The notes under the pieces are model-generated. The model was not told where the DNA came from. It was given only the letters and a program-made list of their open reading frames with translations, and did not search any database. From Kingdonia uniflora (taxonomy: Eukaryota; Streptophyta; Magnoliopsida; Ranunculales; Circaeasteraceae), in assembly GCA_014058105.1 (NCBI GenBank), contig JACGCM010000604.1, positions 1-64,000 on the forward strand: a DNA stretch of 64,000 nt. The letters run 5' to 3'. Below, in pieces: positions 58,705-64,000 of the stretch; positions within the stretch are counted from its first letter, which is position 1; the number at the start of each line of letters is the position of its first letter. Both the position numbers and the translations under genes were made by a program.

Positions 58705-59753
58705 CAACATATATCTACGAGGGAATGGCATAAGGATGTGATTAGGAATGTTAAGAGGTTGAATGAGGAAAAGGGGTTTTAAATTTCGGTGATGATTGAT
58801 ACACAGGGTATTCAAATGCATGTGGTTGATCATGGTGGTGCTTCTTCTATAAAAGCCGAGGTATATCTTAGTTTAGTTATATCGTCAGATTAATTAACTA
58901 TGAACTGCATTGAAAAAAGTTGTAGTGGTAGTGCAAAATCTCTATGATATTCATTATAAAAGGAATAAACGACTGAGAAAAGGGCGGGACGGAAACAAAG
59001 TAAGACTATTAGTCTATTACAGCGACACAACAAATTTAACCATTTTTTTGTGAACGAAGCTCGTACACGGGCGGTAGGATACCCTATTTTATAGGAGCAC
59101 ACCTCCTTTTACCATTTAAGTGTAAGTGTAAAAGAGCCTAAATTTTAATACGGAGGTCTTAGAAAAAAAATGTATTATCATTATAAAGGCTCTTTTGCTT
59201 CTTAGACCTCCATTTTCTTTCTATAGTTTTTATTCCACCAATAAGATATTCTAGCTATTGAGATAGTAGGAATAGATGACTAAAGTAAAGTGCGTACGTA
59301 TATTACAAACATTCTAATGCAATTTATTCTATTCTGAAAAAGGTGCAGTTTTAATGGTTTTTGTTTACATATGGAAAAAAGAAGATGGCTTGAACTTGTT
59401 GTTTACTACATAGAAGTTTGAAGGTTCTCGTCCATTTATACTCCAAGCAAATTATGAAGGGTTTTCTGAAGGTACAAAACTAATATATGGTTGTGAATCG
59501 TGATGGACAATGTTACCCAATTGCTATTTTACTTATTTTCTTCTAAATGAATGGGTGGCAGGTATCATAGTAGGTGATGAAATTGTTATTGATGGCGGAA
59601 TGGCGAGTTTTGAAGTTATTGAAAAAGTTGGGAATGACTTACATTGCAAATTCATAGATTCTGGCCTACTTCTACCACGAACCAAGTTGAGCTTTTGGAG
59701 AAACGGGGAACTTTCCAGCAAGAATTTTGATCTACCTACGTTATCGACAAAGG
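58705..59753 (+). pseudogene. Fragment of a plastid pyruvate-kinase-like gene
   Basis: Three exon pieces occur in order: 58705-58860 (REWHKDVIRNVKRLNEEKGF, stop, ISVMIDTQG..HVVDHGG), about 59410-59475 (FEGSRPFILQANYEGFSE) and about 59552-59753 (VGDEIVIDGGMASFEVIEKV, GLLLPRTKLSFWRNG, LPTLSTK). The pattern follows the plant pyruvate kinase family protein related to At3g49160 (REWH..VI..VRRLN.EKGFAVA..MDTEGSEIH; GDE..VDGGM.RFEVIEK.G; PGLLLPRA.L.FWR.G). Donor sites follow the first and third pieces. The MIDTEGSEIH-type motif is altered to MIDTQGIQMH, there is a stop at 58780, and the catalytic C-terminal part is absent. Introns remain, so it is a truncated DNA-level copy. Confidence 0.85.
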
Positions 59754-60254
59754 TCAGTTTAAAATGCTTGTTTCCTATCTTGTTGCTTGAACTATTATGA
59801 GATATCTGTATTTTAAGAAATCACTAGCAACTAGAACAATCATAATTTCAAAAGGCTAGCCTTTAACTATGCGGGTCATGTAATGTTTAAACCTCAATTC
59901 TATCGATTAGTAGAATGACGATTTTCTTTTCTATATTATGAGTTCTAATTCTCTAACACACTAGGTCGGGTTAAAAGCCGCATTTAGCCCTGTTATAGGA
60001 GTACATATCAGTCTGGACACTCAGTAACTCGCAACCTTTAATTGCGAGATAACGTGTCTTGTTCAGGTGGACCTTTGACCATAAGCAATTGTTCCCCCAT
60101 ATTTCAGTTCGTGTAGGATCACAAGCTACTGATAAGTGCATCTTAATGAATTGTTGTCCCTGTAATCCTATTTGTTTGGATCTCCTTAGGCGCCCCCTTT
60201 AACTATTTGTAATGCTTTGTAACTTTCTAGTACAAGTGATGGTAGCTAATGAGC
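59754..60254. other. Short gap without recognised content
   Basis: This is probably intron and downstream sequence of the pyruvate-kinase-like fragment. I see no further exon of that gene and no repeat ends. Confidence 0.4.
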
Positions 60255-60480
60255 TTCGGTGTTATGGGTTTTAACGAGCCTTTGCCATTGGGTAGTATGG
60301 CTTGATTCAGTTAGGCCTATCATAGTGAAAGCAAATGGTGGAAGCCAACGGCCAAAGCCCGTTAGGAAGGAAATTTCCCAAGCTAACGCCACTCTTCCTA
60401 TTAGAAAGGATGTTGAAGTAGGAGGTTCACAGGTTACAAAATTGCTTCAACACAAGTTCAATGAACGATCAACCTGTTCA

Positions 60481-60756
60481 ATGGTTGTTGAATAAATGTA
60501 ACACCACTGACGTCGGAGCTGGTAGTAGACCACTCCGAACATGTTGACAAAGGTACCGCGAGTGTAATACACTAAGTTGAGAATGTAATGCAATAGGTTG
60601 AGGATGTAGAAGCTAATGATGGTTGTTGAATAAATGCAGCACCACTGACGTCGGAGCTGGTAGTAGACTACTCCGAACATGTTGACAAAGGTACCGCGGG
60701 TGTAATACACCAAGTTGAGGATGTAATACAGCAGGTTGAGGATGTAGAAGCTAATG
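60481..60756 (+). repeat. 138-bp tandem duplication in frame
   Basis: Units 60481-60618 and 60619-60756 are over 90 percent alike, both starting ATGGTTGTTGAATAAATG and containing CACTGACGTCGGAGCTGG. The length is an exact multiple of three, so a reading frame would be extended by 46 residues. Confidence 0.93.
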
Positions 60757-61039
60757 ATGAGCATGATGACTGAAATTTAAGTGGATACATTGTCTAAAGA
60801 GGTGCATGTGGTTGTAGTTTTTAAAGACCAGTAGAGATTGAAAGTTATGCTCCAATTATCTCGACTGATGGTAGCACTGTAGTTATGACCTCAAAATATT
60901 TTGTTACCTCAGAAAATGCTACAACTAAAGATTTGATTGTTGGTTAGAAAATCATGAACGTGGTGTATCATTAGAAGATGGTCCTACAGAGGTACTAGTG
61001 GTGGATGCCTCTATGAAGGTAACATAAATAGATTATTTT

Positions 61040-61510
61040 ATGAAGATAGTGGATGCTTGAAAGGAAGTGCATGCTTCTAAGGAGGCACCTGAGGTGGATG
61101 CTTCAAAGGAGGCACTAGCTTGTAAGGGGGAACCTGTGATGAATGCTTAAAAGGTGGTAGTAGTGAATGCTTCAGAGGAGGTATCGACTTGTAAGGCATT
61201 ACCAATGGTAGATGTTTGAAAGAAGGTAGTAGTGGATGTTTTAAAGGAGGCACCGACTTGTAAGGCATTACTGATGGAGGATGCTTGTAAGGAGGTAAAG
61301 GTGGATGCTTCTAAGGAGGTACCAGTGTTGGTGGATGGATGTGAGGTAGTGGTGGATGTTTCTAAGGAGGTACCAGTACTGGTGATGCATGTAAGGGTGG
61401 TGGTGAATGCTTCTAAGGAGGTGATAGATGCTTCTAAGGTAGTGGTGGGCACTTCTAAGGAGTCAACAATTCAAAACATATCAGCGGATGCTTGTAAGGG
61501 GTTATCAGTC
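61040..61510 (+). repeat. Degenerate coding minisatellite, VDASKEV units
   Basis: About 15 units of 21-30 bases on the theme GTGGATGCTTCTAAGGAGGT are read as VDASKEV, VDVSKEV, VNASKEV, EDACKEV and similar. The frame is kept across nearly all units, with only three stops in the left half. The last 121 codons (61232-61597) are open. Confidence 0.88.
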
Positions 61511-61597
61511 CACGGGAGTAAAGTTTATCATACGGTAGGAGATTTAAACTATAAAAAGGGGTATCTTGTTAAGATAGTAATGGTCTTTAAGAATTAA

Positions 61598-62524
61598 ACA
61601 TTACCTAGAATGTAAGAAAGATATTCATACTACATTTACGTTGTTAAATAAAAATAAAAATTGGGCCTATCATGTGGTATCTACATTACATCTTGTGTAA
61701 CAAGGAATGGTTTAACGATTTCTTTACTGACATAAAATTCAATCCAAATAAAAAGGGCATTACATAAATATCCGCGTCTGTCCAACATTGTATCAGGTCA
61801 TATTAGATTTATTGCACTTTCAGTAGACTTTGTTAAATAGTGGTCGAGGCTTTGTCATGGAACATTTGGCTGGCGAAGATGACAGGGGCTCTAGATCTTG
61901 ATGTTCATAAAGATTTTGTATTTCTCTGTTCGATGAGTACCAACAGAACATACAGTGGATGCAGAAAACAACTAACACTGTTATTCTTGATACTGCTTGT
62001 ACTAGGAGTCATTGTTATTTTTCTTCAAGGTTGGGTGAATACTATAAAGTGGTACACTAAAGCTTTGTCCATCTATTTATGTTTTGCCCATCTGCTTATG
62101 CTTTGTCCATTTGTTTATCTGTTTAGCTGTACCATCTGCCTAAAATGTTGTTATGTATATATGTGCAGTGGTACCAAATTTATTGACCATGCTGTTCTGT
62201 TTATCTGTTACAGTGGTACCAAATCTGTACAGTCAAGAGGATAAAGCTAAAGGTGCACAAGCCAGAGGTGCAAAGCTGTAACAAGAACTCATAACATTTT
62301 CAGGTGAGACATTCTTATTGTGATACTTTTCTTGTGATGTTTATGATCCTAAAGGTGCATGTTTGGTGCACCTTAAAGGTGTTCTCCTTTCCTATCTCTC
62401 TTTCTATATATATTTCTTTTGAAAAATGAAAAATGAAACTAAACATGTAAGCAATAATAAATTTTCTAAGGTTAACAAGTTTGGAAAGGTTGAACTTGGA
62501 TTCATGTAAGATTGGCGATGAAGG
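61598..62524. other. Gap with one unassigned open frame
   Basis: The plus frame 61840-62244 (134 codons) contains a hydrophobic stretch (LLFLILLVLGVIVIFL), then a Cys-rich part that arises from repeated TTTGTCCATCTGTTTATCTG words. The same words occur in reverse complement at about 44630-44775 in the Harbinger-like element. The membrane-like look may therefore come from a repeat and not from a protein. Confidence 0.3.
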
Positions 62525-62756
62525 TAAGGGTGAGCATGAGTCGATTCGGGTCGGGTTTTGGCCTAAACCAAAACCGAACCGACCTAAATCGGTTATGAAA
62601 ATGGTAAACCGAAACTTAACAAAAACCAAACCGAACCGAACCGATTGGTAATGGTTAAAACCGAAACTGCAACAAAAGTCAAACCGAAACCAAAACCAAA
62701 ACCGAACCGCAAAAAATACTAAAAACCGAACAGAACAGAACCGAAAATAACCCCTA
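62525..62756. repeat. One end of a hAT-like repeat with ACCGAA words
   Basis: The left edge TAAGGGTGAGCATGAG resembles the TAGGGGTGAGCA ends of plant hAT derivatives. It is followed by 'ggtcgggttttgg' and many AACCGAACCGAA/AAACCGAAAC words. No matching right end (TGCTCACCC) occurs before the next element, so it is truncated or decayed. Confidence 0.5.
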
Positions 62757-63247
62757 AACCACAATTATACTATAAAGCTGTAATTATGATATAAAACTAC
62801 ATAATACATATTTAGAGAAAACATAACAAATTAAATTACAAACATAATAATCCATAATAAGTAACTATAATAATATTTAGAGTTTCACAATTTCTTGCTT
62901 ATATATGGTTGTTATGTTTCTTGCTTATGTTTCTTGCTTATAAACATAACAACTCCTACAACAGTACTACTAACCACAAAATGTACATTAATAAAACATA
63001 ATAACCAGCTAACCACCTCTTCATATTTCCAACCTACCATTAATCGGCAACATAGAGCAAGAGGATAGTTATTACTCTGCCAACATGAAAAAAAAGTATT
63101 AGTACCAAAATATTAATAAAGGCCTACATGTAAAGCGCACTATTATAAATGATATTTTTAAATACAAGTTATTGGTGCTTACATGCTTGCAAAATGCAAA
63201 ACCATGCCATACTATTTCACTCTGTGATGCTATAGGTAAGGAATATA

Positions 63248-63288
<41 letters not shown>

Positions 63289-63428
63289 GGGATGAGAATC
63301 AACGAAAAGAGATAAATCAAAGCAAGTTGCATATATTTAGAGAAAAAAATAGTGTAATTTAAATATTCAAAGGGAATAAGGGTATGTATCATTTATAATG
63401 TTAACCAGCTGATGATCTTATTAATAAT
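62757..63428. other. AT-rich spacer
   Basis: No gene or element end was found. It holds the TA microsatellite listed separately. Confidence 0.5.
63249..63283. repeat. TA microsatellite
   Basis: About 17 TA units in a row. Confidence 0.95.
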
Positions 63429-64000
63429 ATGGATTTCTCATATATGCTCAGGGGTAGTTTCAAGGCAGCAAAACCAAACCCAAATCAAAACAACAACAAC
63501 AACAACAATAGTCAATCTAGAGTTTGTGAAACTGTAGAATCTAGCGATGGGGCTAATGCTGAGAAGCTCAATTCTGATACCAACAATGGGGAACAGGCTG
63601 TGAAGGAAGTCAATAGCCTTCTTGGTAAAATCCCAGATTCAACATTGATCGAAACAAATTCCAAATCTTCTTTTGCTGATAAAGTAAGAGGGAAAATGAA
63701 TGAGAATATAGAAGAGACCAATCTGGTTGAGATCAAGAAGAAAGGAGATGCACCAAAGTTAAAAATCCCAGCATCAGATTTAGCAAAAGGAGCTTCTCAT
63801 TTTCAGTTCTGTCTTTATAGAGAGGCTCGATTGACAAAAGGTAAAATTTCAAACCGTTCAAGAATTTGCTAGAAACAGATGGAAAACAAAAGGAGGATGT
63901 AAACTAATTCCTATTGGTAAGGGATTTTTTATAATCAAACTAGATAACGAGGAAGACAAACTCAACATTCAGTTGAAAAACACTACATTTCTACTGCCTT
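63429..64000 (+). pseudogene. Start of a LINE-type ORF1 / DUF4283 protein, runs off the window
   Basis: The frame opens at ATG 63429 (MDFSYMLRGSFKAAKPN), with an Asn-rich tract from CAA/AAC repeats, then SFADKVRGKMNEN and APKLKIPASDLAKGASHFQF. These precede DUF4283 in plant LINE ORF1 and related zinc-knuckle proteins. The 147-codon frame ends at 63869, but the domain continues in another frame: QTVQEFARNRWKTKGGCKLI, then PIGKGFFIIKLDNEEDK. That is the core DUF4283 pattern (..LRK.WGTKG...IPLGKGFF.IKF..EED). A one-base shift near 63840 therefore probably breaks the gene. The protein binds RNA in the element's particle. Its downstream reverse transcriptase would lie outside the window. Confidence 0.75.

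Larger units (their letters stand above)
60255..61597 (+). pseudogene. Decayed repeat-rich reading frame, possibly a LINE ORF1 tail
   Basis: The first part (60259-60495) reads RPIIVKANGGSQRPKPVRKE, basic and Gly/Pro/Lys-rich. It is followed by two tandem 46-codon units (with LVVDYSEHVDKGTAGVIHQV) and then by many short VDASKEV units up to 61597. Stops occur throughout but repeats stay in multiples of three. Repetitive C-terminal tails of this kind follow the zinc-knuckle region of some plant LINE or DUF4283 proteins, and a LINE-type ORF1 start lies 2 kb to the right. The link is weak, and an unknown repetitive plant protein is equally possible. Confidence 0.35.

Noticed and set aside
62315..62764. 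149-codon minus-strand frame rich in Phe and Arg
   Set aside because: It is the reverse reading of ACCGAA repeats from a hAT-like end.

Overview
The window is nuclear DNA from a flowering plant, most likely a dicot. Its genes have spliceosomal GT..AG introns, and the recognisable proteins are plant ones: the proteasome ATPase RPT4, a CRP1-like chloroplast PPR protein, a plastid pyruvate-kinase-like protein, a DUF506 protein and a plant mobile domain protein. It also holds plant-type PIF/Harbinger, hAT, Copia and LINE elements. I cannot name the species. There is no operon, CRISPR array, tRNA or rRNA. No host gene looks intact: every host-derived coding piece is a fragment or has stops, frameshifts or lost exons. 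The window is best read as a nest of mobile elements holding captured and decayed gene pieces.

Layout. Positions 1-960 are a decayed 3' end of an RPT4 copy, followed by about 7.5 kb with nothing recognisable and a small inverted-repeat element (8459-8970). Positions 9572-14652 are one very large foldback-like element with kilobase arms, broken by a clean solo LTR (12784-13609). A nearly full-length RPT4 pseudogene lies at 14711-18989. Its 3' flank was split by a 7.2-kb PIF/Harbinger element (19079-26326), and the RPT4 flank resumes at 26327. The decayed copy at 1-960 lacks the insertion and so serves as an empty site.

The Harbinger element is the most striking object. It holds a DDE transposase gene (22647-23993) and a facing second gene of the usual Harbinger trihelix/Myb-like type (24305-25745, minus). 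It also carries a third, intron-containing gene for a plant mobile domain (PMD) protein (19817-22125), bounded by arrays of an AGGCGCCT motif and a 100-bp palindrome.

Positions 27155-29885 are a complete non-autonomous LTR element in minus orientation with perfect 5-bp target duplications. About 3.2 kb without recognised content follows. Positions 33074-40369 are a decayed Copia element with both LTRs, whose leader carries nine CACGTG boxes. A small MITE lies at 40463-40830. Positions 42008-46294 are a second Harbinger-like element with TTA target duplications. It has no transposase but carries pieces of two host genes, DUF506 and a TRAPPC11-like gene.

Two copies of a 180-bp sequence that looks like a Helitron 5' end (46820 and 52175) are each followed by different gene fragments: a dsRNA-binding-type gene, itself interrupted by a hAT MITE and a Copia LTR, and then a CRP1-like PPR fragment. 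The last 10 kb hold a plastid pyruvate-kinase-like fragment, a repeat-rich decayed reading frame with a coding minisatellite, half of a hAT-like repeat, and the start of a LINE-type ORF1 running off the right edge. Gene fragments inside DNA elements keep their introns, which points to DNA-level capture; the CRP1 fragment shows no intron within its recognised part.
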